From Maea johnstoni (lineage: Eukaryota; Annelida; Polychaeta; Spionida; Magelonidae), in the NCBI GenBank assembly GCA_963942565.1, contig OZ012695.1, positions 10,738,358 to 10,802,357 on the forward strand: a DNA stretch of 64,000 bases, in the 5' to 3' direction. Shown piece after piece: positions 51,026 to 63,577 of this stretch (position 1 is the first letter of the stretch; each line of letters opens with the position of its first letter). The translations under genes were made by a program, and so were the position numbers. The notes beneath the pieces were generated by a model, which was not told where the DNA came from, searched no databases, and saw only the letters and a list, made by a program, of their open reading frames with translations.

Positions 51026-53758
51026 AATAATAATAATAATAATAATTGGAATTTATATAGCGCCTTTTCCATTCATAAAATGTTCAAAAGCGCTGCACAT
51101 TGTCATAGTTTGAGTCATAGTTCACAACGCTTCAATGGGCGAGCCTGAAAAGGTGTGTTTTGAGACACTTCTTGAAGGCCTGACACGATGTAGAACCCTT
51201 CAGGTGTTGTGGAAGCGCATTCCATAATCTCGGTGCACTAATGGAGAAAGCGCGATCTCCAAATTTGAGTCTTAAGTCCGAGGCTCATCCAGAAGCCCCT
51301 TTGCTTCTGATCGTAGATGGCGTCTGGGTTTATAAGGCACGAGCAGCTCCTTGATGTACTTCGGTGCAAGTCCGTTTAGCGCCTTGTATACCAGCAGTAG
51401 GACCTTAAATTGGATGCGGAATTTGATTGGTAGCCAGTGAAGCTTGATGAGAACAGGTGTGATATGTTCATACTTCCTGGTTCTCGATACTATCCTTGCT
51501 GCACTGTTTTGTAGTCGCTGCAGCTTTGCAATCAAATCCTGTTGTATTCCAATTAGGAGAGCATTGAAGTAATCCAAGCGAGACATTACCAGTGACTGCA
51601 TCACTGTTTTTGTGGCATCTCCTGTTAACACACATCTCGCTTTTCCAATATTTCTCAGGTGAAAGCTAGACGCAAATGTTCATGCAGAGCTGCAAGCGCC
51701 CCCAAAAGTGAAACGGCAGCAGATGTAACTAATTGAACCTCAGAATAGCAAGTTCATAACACTAGGAAAATTGGATTGCGAAACTGGCGATGCCACAAAG
51801 TTAACGACATGTAAAGGCGTATTGATAAAGTTATTATTGTTTATTTATTTGAAAAGGCATTAGATTAAAAGATCAAATACAATTTTTCAGCTATTTTGGC
51901 GCTCCTTATTGGGTTCTAACGACATTCGGGTGATGGCGAGCCGTCTGGCAGTAGTTAGACAACAGGTGCCATATTTGATTTGGTTATTTACCAAAGGTGA
52001 CGAAGGTAGGTCATAATCAGTTTCGGGCCGTATGTAAATGTGTGGGGTCATTGATAAAAGTGGCTTAGTGGTACATGTACCTAACAAAGATCTACTACGG
52101 TTGTCAGTCACGTAAATGACAAGAATGACTCGGAATACTAGGAACGATAGAGTTACGGGATTTCATCAATATGGTTCTCTTTTCACTCCGTCTCACACAA
52201 CAGAAGGAATAGCCTGAATGATAGCCCAGCCGCCCTAGCCCAGTCGACTCCCGATCCTAGGGTCGCCGGTTCGATTCCGTCTCTCGATCGTGCAATTTTT
52301 TTTCCACCCGCCCAGTGCTTCGTGTGGTACTTAGAAATATTTCATACTCAAAATAACGGTGGCTTTATTTCTATTATTTTTTTTACTTAACTTTGCTAAA
52401 AATGAATTGTTGGTCAAAACCGTTGATCCCAGAAAAGACGTCTGCCTGAATTGCCGTTCGCTATAAGGGTGCTTTGGGCACCCCCAGCTGGTGGTGGAGA
52501 TAAGGTGTCTCAGTAATGTAATCGCTGCGAGAGCCCTGATTGGTCCTTGTTCCCACGTGAGCCCGCGCTGATGGCTTATGTGGTACTCCTGACATGAGTC
52601 CAGCACTTAACTATAAGGCATTACTTTATGCAACTCCCACCCATCTACCTTTTATCTGCCCTTTCACACGTCCCCACGTGATCATCAGTGCCCTATCCAT
52701 GCACCTTCCACCTGTACTTTGGGCTTGGATCCGTGCGCCCGCCACTCACTTTTTGGGCGCACGGATCCTTACTACACTGCCACTTTCTATTCCTCCTGCG
52801 GCCTTTAGCGCCTTGCCGCAACACTTGCCTTCCCCCTTCTCTGTAATTATACTGTCCTCCCAGTACCTCTTTCAACGGGGCCCTATCTGGATTTTTTGAC
52901 AACACTTTTGACATGGGGTGCCATGAGAGTCAGTTGAGAGTCAAACATAGCTCCCAGATTCCGCACAGGCTCAGATGCAACAGACACATCAGTCCCTGCT
53001 ACAGAGAGTGACTTAATGTTCAGTTCAGCTAGGCGTTTCTTAGAGCCGAATAGAATGATTTCAGTCTTGTCATTGTTGAGTTTCAGCTTGTTCTGAGACA
53101 TCCAGGCACTAATGTCACACAAACATTTCTCAAGATTTAGGATTTCACGTTTACCTATTGCGTTATCAGTTGTCTTTTTGAATGATAAGCAGAGCTGGGT
53201 GTCATCAGCATAGCCATGATTGTTCAGACCGTAGGATCGGATTAGCTGTGCCAGAGGTATGATGTATATTAGGAACAATAGTGCACCCAACACAGATCCC
53301 TGTGGTACAGACCACAGGATTTCCTGATTTTCGGAGAAGTCATCATTGATTTTAATCCTCTGTTTCCTGCCCAGCAGGTACGATTTGAACCACTGTAGAG
53401 CAGATCCTTTAACTCCAAGAACTGACTCCATCCTAGATAGAAGGATGGAGTGATCGATTGTATCGAAAGCAGCGCTAAGATCGAGTAACACAAGGATCGC
53501 AACCCCACCCTGATCGAGAGTGCGAAGGATGTCGTTCTGTACCCGCACAAGCGCAGTCTCAGTGCTATGACATGCTCTGTATGCCGACTGCATGGGCTCA
53601 TGTAGCTGATTGATAGTCATGTAATTTGTAAGCCTTGCTGCAACTACCCTTTCCAATACCTTTGACAAGAATGATAAGTTGCTTACAGGACGATAGTTCT
53701 TGAGCACCTCCGGGTCGAGATCATCTTTCTTCAGTAATGGAGTGACTATAAATGCCTG
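51026..53758 (-). mobile_element. 5'-truncated L2/CR1-type LINE, interrupted by element A
   Basis: Minus strand. RT from NYRPVSNLSFLSKVLERVV (53,700) through SAYRACHSTETALVRVQNDI, LLDLSAAFDTIDH, VPQGSVLG and GYADDTQL (53,205) to HVKSVVKKS (52,892). It resumes at 51,665 with FHLRNIGKARCVL and LQRLQNSAARIVSRTRKYEH, then a stop-prone 3' part. The 3' end GCGCTATATAAATTCC followed by (ATT)n is typical of the L2 group. Inserted in the CACGTG repeat at GGTTAACC. Confidence 0.88.
51671..52886 (+). mobile_element. Element A, copy 4, inserted in the LINE
   Basis: 1,216 bp, flanked by CTAGA (51,666) and CTGGA (52,887), a 5-bp duplication with one change. Joining the LINE flanks restores ...KKSSFHLRNIGK. 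Holds a strong B-box (CGCCGGTTCGATTCCGTC, about 52,266) and the inverted pair GGATCCGTGCGCCC / GGGCGCACGGATCC. No long coding frame and no TIRs. Best full-length copy of A. Confidence 0.8.
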
Positions 53759-53990
53759 TTAACCAACATAACAACCCCACGTGGCAGAGCCTCAAACAAC
53801 ACCATAGGAAATGCCAAACCGACACGATTGAATACCAGAACGTAACAACACACCGCAAGCACCGCCCCCACGTGCCAATCAAAAACCTCCGACAATATGA
53901 CTGGCTAACCAATAACGAAGCCACGTGGCAGAGCCTCAAACAAAGCCAGAAAGACATGCCAAGCCGACACGCGACTAACGTCCGATTCTA
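53759..53990 (+). repeat. About 135-bp repeat with CACGTG, right part
   Basis: TTAACCAACATAACAACCCC then CACGTGGCAGAGCCTCAAAC, repeated at 53,776 and 53,920. Same family as 50,812-51,025. Confidence 0.8.
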
Positions 53991-55180
53991 ACGTCCGATT
54001 TTCAACTCCAGTAGAAAAAAGCAAACCACATCTGTCCCGGAGAAACCGCAACCGTTGTGAAATGATAATGCATTTCAGTTAACTGAAATACATAAAAACA
54101 GCTAACGCCGAGTGACAATCGTGGTCTCAACCTAACTTAAGGTTTGAAATTTTGAAAAAATTTCAAACAAAAAGTACAAGCAGTGCCAAGCACATTTAGA
54201 ATATATGAATATTTATGTTATCGGTTGCTGTATTTGATTTATAAATATTGATAGATGATTTACAAATGATCTCTAAATAATAAATGATTTATCTATATTG
54301 ATAGATTGCTTATGAATATTCATGGATGATTGTGAATGTCAAGTGATTGATACTGATATTACCTCCTCAGAAAGAAATGGATTGCATCAAGGAGATTTTC
54401 CTAAAGAGAGTGATGTATGAAGTATCTGGGAAAGTGTGGAAAAAGTATAGGTTATGTCATCAGGATATGTCTGGGAAGAAGTGGGAAGGGTTTGGGAATA
54501 ATGGGCTAGGTGATGACTATAAGGTTGAGTAGAATGCTAATGGGATCAGGGTAGGAGAAGCATGGTCATTTCCCATACATGCTGGGAATGGAAGAGGAAA
54601 ATATCAATTGACTGAGCAGCACAGGGTCTAGAGAACTCACTAGGAAATTGCTCATATTGCATACAAAATACATACACGATTCCCGGTCCTCATTTCCAAA
54701 ACGATTCCTATAGGAAAGTAGTTGGAACATGTTGAATGGGAATCTATGTATGGAACCCTGAGCAATACTTTTTCTAAACATTCCTCATTTTAGTTTGCCT
54801 AAAAAAGGAAATCCCTTGATGCAGTTAATGTCCAAAATTCATGAGAAATGACAAAGTTCAGTGGTGGCTGTTTTGAGGAAGTTGACAGACTTTCTCTTCA
54901 TGATTGAACTCCCAAAATAAAATTATTCCCTTTTTGTTTTTGTACAAAAAAATGATTAATTAATGAAGGAGTTGTGAATATGAAAGCCATTTTGATAGTG
55001 TGCACCTAATTACTCCATATCTCAACAAGCATGAGACCTAGCTATGAGCAATATATCTTTTTATTTACTAAACTTACTTGACATCATTGAAATTATATGC
55101 AGTGGATGTATTTAGTGGTGATTGTAGCCAAGTTTTGGAAGCAAATAATGCCTTCAGAAGGAATTGAATAAGAGAAAGCC
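53991..55180. other. Intron sequence, no gene seen
   Basis: TAAATATTGATAGATGATTT-type words recur irregularly at 54,200-54,335. No exon found. Confidence 0.4.
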
Positions 55181-55188
55181 ATATTGAT

Positions 55189-55995
55189 TAGGGTTGTCAT
55201 CGATAATCGCCAAGTCAATGGACCGCTAAATAACACCCTGTTGATAGTCGCATCGACAAGGCAACTGTATCGATGCGACAGAATTAACAAAAATTACCCC
55301 CAAATGCCACTACTCTTGGGGGTTATGGTTCACCTTGTACTACGACTGTCAGCCATAAGTACATACAAAACAAATCTTGAGCGGTCGATCGGTTCGTCAC
55401 TCACACAAAAAACATGGCGCTCCCCATCTTGTGTGGATTAGTCGCGAAAGCAAAGCAAAAGGCCGCCATTTGATTTTACCGCACACATTATGTTCGCAGT
55501 ACGTTCAATGTTTGCAACGTTCTCTAAACGTACTGCTCATCATGTGCACAGTATACGAGATTCAAACGTCTTGAACGTTCGTGTCTCAAATGAACAAACA
55601 TAATGTGTCTATATAGACATACCATGTGGCTACAGATAAAATAAATACATATAACAGCCACAAAGTGAATTCATTTCAAAATAAAATGAATTTTAATATG
55701 ATTGTATGAAACTCTAAATCAAATGAATCCAATATAATGAAGTAAATTGATAAATAAATAAAATTAAGTTATACATGTATTTAAATAAAATAAAAATAGA
55801 ACAGAATAAATTGATTGATTATGATAATTGATGAGTGCATGAATACAGAATGACTTGAATGAAGGCATTTTTTTCATTGTGAGGTACTACTAAATAAATA
55901 ATTGTGCCCTAACGGCATATCAAATCAAATGGAATTGAATCGAAAAATTTATGGACTAATCGAATCGATAAAATTTGATATGAATGACATCACTA
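55189..55995. mobile_element. 807-bp hAT-type non-autonomous element, exact 8-bp duplication
   Basis: ATATTGAT flanks both ends exactly (55,181-55,188 and 55,996-56,003). The ends TAGGGTTGTCATCGATA and complement TAGTGATGTCATTCATA form imperfect TIRs. An 8-bp duplication is the hAT hallmark. No transposase frame. Confidence 0.85.
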
Positions 55996-56003
55996 ATATT
56001 GAT

Positions 56004-57015
56004 ATGACACACTTAAAAGACCCCATATTTAGAGAAGCATGAGGCCTATCTGTAAAATATTCTAGAATATGCCAGTGAGGGTCAAACTCAATGTGTTTGT
56101 CAAAAATCTATTTCCTCAGCTCAGATGATGGGACAGTATTGGCCTTTTTGCAACCCAATTTTCCTTTCTCAGGAAAACATTGCTAACTTTTCTATAACAA
56201 ATTGCAAATTTCTCTGGATTCAATTGTAACTTTTTTTGTTACATACTCCAACCCTCTATTGATCAAATTTTTCAAATTCCTTTAGAACATATTTCAAATT
56301 TTTATTCCTCTTCAAATGAGGGAAAGGTTGTTATTTCTGACTCGTATTTCCATTTCGATGTCATCTTTAAGACGTCTTATTCCAATAGGGTATATGGATA
56401 TATGAAAAGTACAAACTTCTTTCAGAAGTTTTTCCGATTTCGCTGAATCACAGCAATATTTCTCTCTGACAGATGGCAAACTTTATAATAGCAAATTTCT
56501 CTTAAACAACCTTTTAGAAACTAGGAGCCAACTTCTCTGAAGCACTAAAAAACTTTGAAACAGAGCTTAATCTTTTCTGAATCTGATGCTTTAACTTCTA
56601 AGAAATTAAATGCAAACTTCTCTAGTCCATCATTGCTAATAGATCTTATTGAAAATTGTTGTCTGAATTAACCAATAATACTTTTGTAAATAGCCATAAA
56701 ATAAAGCATATGATAAATTCACAAAACATTTGAATGTGAGTTGAGTTACAATCAATATTCCTGTCAAAATTCACAAAAATTGCCCTGAGCCGATTACGCA
56801 TTCTTTTGAAATAAATTGCTAACTTTTTATCATGAGATTCCAGTATGATGTTATTTGTTATCCATATTGACTTGGCTTATGAATTTCATATACTGAATCA
56901 TTATTCATCGAAGGGTTTCAAAATTGTAATCATCCTCATCAAGTAATTTAGTGATATTAACCACTTAACAAGTTGCAATTTCTATTAGCAATACAAAGCA
57001 GGTAGGCACCTATGT
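56004..57015. other. Intron sequence, no gene seen
   Basis: AT-rich; no exon, TIR or tandem repeat recognised. Confidence 0.4.
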
Positions 57016-58897
57016 TAGTACCTGTGTATATGTAACACTTGTATTAATACCCGTGTATATGAAACACTTGTATTAATACCTGTGTATGTGAAACACTTGT
57101 ATTAATACCTGTGTATATGAAACACTTGTATTAGTACCTGTGTATATGAAACACTTGTATTAATACCTGTGTATATGAAACACTTGTATTAATACCTGTG
57201 TATATGAAACACTTGTATTAATACCTGTGTATATGAAACACTTGTATTAATACCTGTGTATATGAAACACTTGTATTAGTACCTGTGTATATGAAACACT
57301 TGTATTAATACCTGTGTATATGAAACACTTGTATTAGTACCTGTGTATATGAAACACTTGTATTAATACCTGTGTATATGAAACACTTGTATTAATACCT
57401 GTGTATATGAAACACTTGTATTAGTACCTGTGTATATGAAACACTTGTATTAATACCTGTGTATATGAAACACTTGTATTAATACCTGTGTATATGAAAC
57501 ACTTGTATTAGTACCTGTGTATATGAAACACTTGTATTAATACCTGTGTATATGAAACACTTTGATTAATACCTGTGTATATGAAACACTTGTATCAGTA
57601 CCTGTGTATATGAAACACTTGTATCAGTACCTGTGTATATGAAACACTTGTATTAGTACCTGTGTATATGAAACACTTGTATTAATACCTGTGTATATGA
57701 AACACTTTGATTAATACCTGTGTATATGAAACACTTGTATTAGTACCTGTGTATATGAAACACTTGTATTAGTACCTGTGTATATGAAACACTTGTATTA
57801 ATACCTGTGTATATGAAACACTTTTATTAATACCTGTGTATATGAAACACTTGTATTAGTACCTGTGTATATGAAACACTTGTATTAGTACCTGTGTATA
57901 TGAAACACTTGTATTAGTACCTGTGTATATGAAACACTTGTATTAATACCTGTGTATATGAAACACTTGTATTAATACCTGTGTATATGAAACACTTGTA
58001 TTAGTACCTGTGTATATGAAACACTTGTATTAATACCTGTGTATATGAAACACTTGTATTAGTACCTGTGTATATGAAACACTTGTATCAGTACCTGTGT
58101 ATATGAAACACTTGTATTAGTACCTGTGTATATGAAACACTTGTATTAATACCTGTGTATATGAAACACTTGTATTAATACCTGTGTATATGAAACACTT
58201 TTATTTATACCTGTGTATATGAAACACTTGTATCAATACCTGTGTATATGAAACACTTGTATCAATACCTGTGTATATGAAACACTTGTATTAATACCTG
58301 TGTATATAAACACTTGTATTAGTACCTGTGTATATAAACACTTGTATTAATACCTGTGTATATGAAACACTTGTATCAGTACCTGTGTATATGAAACACT
58401 TGTATTAATACCTGTGTATATAAACACTTGTATTAATACCTGTGTATATGAAACACTTGTATTAATACCTGTGTATATAAACACTTGTATCAATACCTGT
58501 GTATATGAAACACTTGTATTAATACCTGTGTATATAAACACTTGTATTAATACCTGTGTATATGAAACACTTGTATTAATACCTGTGTATATGAAACACT
58601 TGTATTAGTACCTGTGTATATGAAACACTTGTATTAATACCTGTGTATATGAAACACTTGTATTAATACCTGTGTATATGAAACACTTGTATCAATACCT
58701 GTGTATATGAAACACTTGTATTAGTACCTGTGTATATGAAACACTTGTATTAGTACCTGTGTATATGAAACACTTGTATTAATACCTGTGTATATGAAAC
58801 ACTTGTATTAGTACCTGTGTATATGAAACACTTGTATCAGTACCTGTGTATATGAAACACTTGTATCAGTACCTGTGTATATGAAACACTTGTATTA
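57016..58897 (+). repeat. 29-bp minisatellite, first block (about 65 copies)
   Basis: The unit is TACCTGTGTATATGAAACAC plus TTGTATTAA, with recurring variants TTAG, TCAG, TCAA and a 28-bp form (TATATAAACAC). Contiguous, no unique spacers. Confidence 0.97.
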
Positions 58898-59700
58898 CTG
58901 TATATCTGGTTATTTTGGCTGTGTGAAATTTTGGCTCTTTTGGGCCAAAACGGGGGTAAGGAAATTATGGCTCATATTAATTTTGGCTCTCCCAGGGTCT
59001 GAGCCAAAATTACCTCACTTTTGAAATTATCTTACTACCTAAAATGACAAAATGTCTGTCGCTGCATAGCATGTATTCTAGTTCAATCTGTTAAAAGTAA
59101 CTCTGTACAGAAATAGTTTTGTTTAAATTACAATTTGATTGGGGTAGGCTTACCTGCAAAGCTAATGGAAAGTGGCATAAATACCTGATGAGTTCTCACT
59201 GTGTAAAAATGCACTTATTACGTACGCATTGGGAGTACCTGATCAAGTAGTTAACTTTTAATTAAGTTTACCATAGTGAATAGAACTCAGGAGGTGGGTA
59301 GTGGCACCCCTTGTAATTACAAACAAAGGGATTTTGCAAGAGAGTATGATCAAAAGACAACTGTACATGTGTTTTCTAAACAAACTATACATAACATGCT
59401 GCTGAGATTTTTGATTGTAATCATGAAGCATGCCACTTAGGCCAGTGACACACTGTAATTTGCATAACAATACTGCAGTGGACAACTAGTTACTTTAAAT
59501 AGATTACCTCACATTACATGCCATGCAGTGACTGGCATCTGGTCTCCACACTAGAAACTAAGCTCAACACAACCTGAGCTCAGGGTTGAAGTTAGGGTGT
59601 TCAAGGTATGCATTCTTGGCTTTTATTAATTTTGGCTCTTCAAGATGGAGAGCCAAAATAGGCCAAAATTAGATTACCTCCAAAAAAACCAGATATACGG
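58898..59700. mobile_element. 803-bp MITE inserted in the minisatellite, TA duplication
   Basis: The ends CTGTATATCTGGTTATTTTG and complement CCGTATATCTGGTTTTTTTG are flanked by TA at 58,896-58,897 and 59,701-59,702; the minisatellite phase resumes exactly. GAGCCAAAAT motifs recur inverted near both ends. Tc1/mariner-type target. Confidence 0.9.
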
Positions 59701-60607
59701 TAGTACCTGTGTATATGAAACACTTGTATTAATACCTGTGTATATGAAACACTTTGATTAATACCTGTGTATATGAAACACTTGTATTAATACCTGTGTA
59801 TATGAAACACTTTGATTAATACCTGTGTATATGAAACACTTGTATTAGTACCTGTGTATATGAAACACTTGTATTAGTACCTGTGTATATGAAACACTTG
59901 TATTAATACCTGTGTATATGAAACACTTGTATTAATACCTGTGTATATGAAACACTTTTATTAATACCTGTGTATATGAAACACTTGTATTAGTACCTGT
60001 GTATATGAAACACTTGTATTAGTACCTGTGTATATGAAACACTTGTATTAATACCTGTGTATATGAAACACTTGTATTAATACCTGTGTATATGAAACAC
60101 TTTTATTAATACCTGTGTATATGAAACACTTGTATTAATACCTGTGTATATGAAACACTTGTATTAGTACCTGTGTATATGAAACACTTGTATCAATACC
60201 TGTGTATATGAAACACTTGTATTAATACCTGTGTATATGAAACACTTGTATTAGTACCTGTGTATATGAAACACTTGTATTAGTACCTGTGTATATGAAA
60301 CACTTGTATTAATACCTGTGTATATGAAACACTTTTATTTATACCTGTGTATATGAAACACTTGTATTAATACCTGTGTATATGAAACACTTGTATCAAT
60401 ACCTGTGTATATGAAACACTTGTATTAGTACCTGTGTATATGAAACACTTGTATTAGTACCTGTGTATATAAAACACTTGTATCAGTACCTGTGTATATG
60501 AAACACTTGTATTAGTACCTGTGTATATGAAACACTTGTATTAGTACCTGTGTATATGAAACACTTGTATTAGTACCTGTGTATATAAAACACTTGTTAG
60601 TACCTGT
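59701..60607 (+). repeat. 29-bp minisatellite, second block (about 31 copies)
   Basis: Same unit and variants as the first block, ending about 125 bp from the host exon at 60,734. Confidence 0.97.
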
Positions 60608-60733
60608 AAATAAAAAAACACTTATTCAAGTATATGTCTGTAAAAAACAGAAAAGAACAGAAAATAGAGACAAATTCCATCAGAAATGTTATATTGTTTT
60701 GATGGAAGTGATTTTGCAGTATATGTAACTGAC

Positions 60734-60824
60734 CTTGTGCTGCTTTCACGGCGTCATCCAAGATGGCTTCCAGAGCTTTCTGATTTTTCAGTAAAAATCC
60801 TTGACCCACCCGTTGAATAGCTGT
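60734..60824 (-). CDS. Host gene exon, 91 bp
   Basis: The acceptor is TTTTTTCAG and the donor AAG|GTCAGT. It encodes 30 codons (TAIQRVGQGFLLKNQKALEA...) plus one base, and the G completes a Glu codon with the next exon. The 29-bp minisatellite starts only about 130 bp into the downstream intron. Confidence 0.72.
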
Positions 60825-61154
60825 CTGAAAAAAGAGACAATATTGTCGTCCGTGTCCAAATATCTCCTTTTTAACTTTTGGCCCAAAATTGTGGGCAACC
60901 CATTATAGCCATACCTAATACTCTTTCTTGTACATTGATGATATTGAACTAATCTATTAACTTAATAAGTAATAGCAGAGGCTTATGATCTCTAGAGAGT
61001 CCTTTGGTAATAGACAGTCTTGACCTCTTAGTCTTGATCAAGACAAAAAGATGTTAACATATTGGGGGGATATTTGGGAATATAAATGTTGAACTGTAGC
61101 AGAGCCTGTGGTTATTTTGGCATGTAGATGGAAGGGCTACTATGAAATACCTAC

Positions 61155-61319
61155 CTTCAGGAGGCGTGTCTGCTCCTCCAGCGTCGTATTCCTTATGAAG
61201 GATATTGTCTGGAGGCGGTATTTTTCCACGAATCCCTGCATGATATTGTTGAGGTGAGCGTGTAGCTGCGAAGTTCTTAGTGGCAGTTTCAGCTCCCCTA
61301 ATATCTCCTCAGCCTCCAG
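61155..61319 (-). CDS. Host gene exon, 55 codons
   Basis: The acceptor is TTTCTTTCCAAG and the donor AAG|GTAGGT; both ends are phase 0. It encodes LEAEEILGELKLPL near its start and LEEQTRLLK at its end. Heptad-like Leu spacing suggests helix. The intron just upstream holds a 129-bp tandem duplication. Confidence 0.72.
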
Positions 61320-61376
61320 CTTGGAAAGAAAACATAGGATACTTCGAGGCCTTCGCAAGATAAAGGGGAGGGGGGG

Positions 61377-61634
61377 AATTGTGTTTCATTTTTCTCAAAA
61401 ATAAAATCTCTTGGAATGTGAACAAAACCATTTCATATTCAAGCTGCATATACGGCAAATAAAATAGTGAACATCAGACCTGATTTTGGTCTTTGTATAA
61501 AATGGCATTGTGTTTCATTTTTCTCACAAATAAAATCTCTTGGATTGTGAACAAAACCGTTTTATATTTAAGCTGCATACCTGGCAAATGAAGTAGTGAG
61601 TATCAGACCTGATTTTGGTCTTTGTATAAAATGG
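61377..61634 (+). repeat. 129-bp tandem duplication
   Basis: ATTGTGTTTCATTTTTCTCA ... TTTGTATAAAATGGCA occurs twice in tandem with about 90% identity, in the intron next to the exon at 61,319. Confidence 0.92.
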
Positions 61635-62690
61635 CAGGGCATGGAGTGCTCGAAGGTATATATTCTAGAGACCCTTTAGGCAATTTGTAATATTGCATGC
61701 AAAAGTGCCATTTAATACATGACAACAAACTTGATCTATCAATAAAAGTTCATAATCATGAACTTTTCAGGTGGTTACAAATATGCATAGCAAGTGTGTC
61801 AATCATTGTTATTTTGAAAGCATGCATGCGCCCACATTAAAAAGAATAGGAAGCAGCTAGCTAGCGGCTAGTTAGCTGCTAGCTAGCTGCTACCTAAAAG
61901 CCATTAAATAGTTGACAAATAAAGGAAGCAGGAATTGAGATCTGGACTTAGGCAATTTTTGAAGTGATCAGGAGTTGAGAACTAAGCCTAGAAGTGATCA
62001 GTAGTTGAAAACCAAGACTTAATCATTTAATTGGATGTTACCAGGTAGGGGGAAGTTGAGAAGGAGTTGAGATATGCACAACATAACTGGTTGATCTTGT
62101 CAGACGAACTGGTCAAACTATTACCCTTTTAAACTGCCATTCACATGACTGCATGAGGAACTGCTTCTCCAAATCAGGTAAATTTCTCTTGAATTTTATA
62201 CTTTAAGGGACTCATACCAGACTGGGCATATGACAGACCATTAAATGAATATGTCAAGTGTCATCAGAGATGTTTTAGGTATGTCATATTCAACTGAAAG
62301 AGAGAATTACCATTATACATGTATATTGCACCCATTGGCTGTATTTATAATCCGCCCTAGGAATAGATTTCCCCATTTATGTTTCATTATCATAATTGAG
62401 TCTTTCTGCAATATATGTAGTTCACTATAAACTAATTATATGATTTTCTGAATTTATGTTGATCTATGCATTTGTACCTTTAAAATGATGGCATGCATGC
62501 AATGTTTTATCACTTTCCCATATAGGTAAATTTGATGAAAATAAACATGCATGTGAAAAGAAAGTTTTATTTAATGGCAATCCATATCTATTTTTGTACA
62601 TGTACCTATACCTACAGTCCATAGCAGTGTTTATGTAACGCTTTTTTGCGGTTATATGGGGGGGGGGGGGGGGATCGACTTGGATCGACT
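61635..62690. other. Intron sequence, no gene seen
   Basis: A CTAGCTAG-rich stretch lies at 61,855-61,895 and a run of about 15 G at 62,659. No exon recognised. Confidence 0.4.
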
Positions 62691-62699
62691 CTGCTATGC

Positions 62700-63315
62700 A
62701 AGAAGAGTGAGCAGCTAGGAGTTGACAGGAGTGATCAGGAGTTGACAAATCAGCAAGCTCATTTGCATGGTAAAATGTTCACTAGCCGCTAGCTAGCAGT
62801 AGTGATCAGTTGACAGGAGTGATCAGGAGTTGACAAATCAGCAAGCTCATTTGCATGGTAAAATGTTCACTAGCCGCTAGCTAGCAGTAGTGATCAGGAG
62901 TTGACAGGAGTGATCAGGAGTTGACAAATCAGCAAGCTCATTTGCATGGTAAAATGTTCACTAGCCGCTAGCTAGCAGTAGTGATCAGGAGTTGACAGGA
63001 GTGATCAGGAGTTGACAAATCAGCAAGCTCATTTGCATGGTAAAATGTTCACTAGCCGCTAGCTAGCAGTAGTGATCAGTTGACAGGAGTGATCAGGAGT
63101 TGACAAATCAGCAAGCTCATTTGCATGGTAAAATGTTCACTAGCCGCTAGCTAGCAGTAGTGATCAGGAGTTGACAGGAGTGATCAGGAGTTGACAAATC
63201 AGCAAGCTCAGTTGCATGGTAAAATGTTCACTAGCCGCTAGCTAGCAGTAGTGATCAGGAGTTGACAGGAGTGATCAGGAGTTGACAAATCAGCAAGCTC
63301 AGTTGCATGGTAAAA
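62700..63315 (+). repeat. 91/88-bp tandem repeat, 7 copies
   Basis: Copies of AAATCAGCAAGCTC start at 62,747, 62,835, 62,926, 63,017, 63,105, 63,196 and 63,287, so spacings are 88, 91, 91, 88, 91, 91. Units contain TCATTTGCATGG and CTAGCCGCTAGCTAGCAG. Confidence 0.95.
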
Positions 63316-63487
63316 TTATTCAGCAACCCATCCTCAGTATTACTGAATTAAGCCATTTTGGAATCTATGATATGCATATTAAAATGAATATCAATTTGTT
63401 AGAAGCCTTTCTAAGGACTTATGGCTGGCAATCTCATTTCACCAGTTACTCTATCCACTGGTGAATGTTAAAGAAGAAGTCAGTTAC

Positions 63488-63577
63488 CATATACACTATT
63501 CTGGTGAATATTGTAATGGCATTTTCAATCTTGATGCTTTCTTGTGCTTTTGCAAGTTTCCCAACTTGTTTGTTCAT
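63488..63577 (-). CDS. Possible first coding exon of the host gene
   Basis: An ATG at 63577-63575 opens 30 codons (begins MNKQVGKLAKAQES) ending in phase 0 at a GT donor (GTAACTG). An in-frame TGA lies two codons upstream and there is no pyrimidine-rich acceptor, so this fits a first coding exon. Its phase matches the next exon. It is the weakest member of the chain. Confidence 0.45.

Noticed and set aside
57016-60607. CRISPR array (29-bp repeats)
   Set aside because: Repeats are directly adjacent with no unique spacers, and the setting is an intron of a eukaryotic gene.
62464-62748. 94-residue minus-strand frame
   Set aside because: Runs through a G-homopolymer and part of the 91-bp repeat; no splice signals or phase fit with the host gene.
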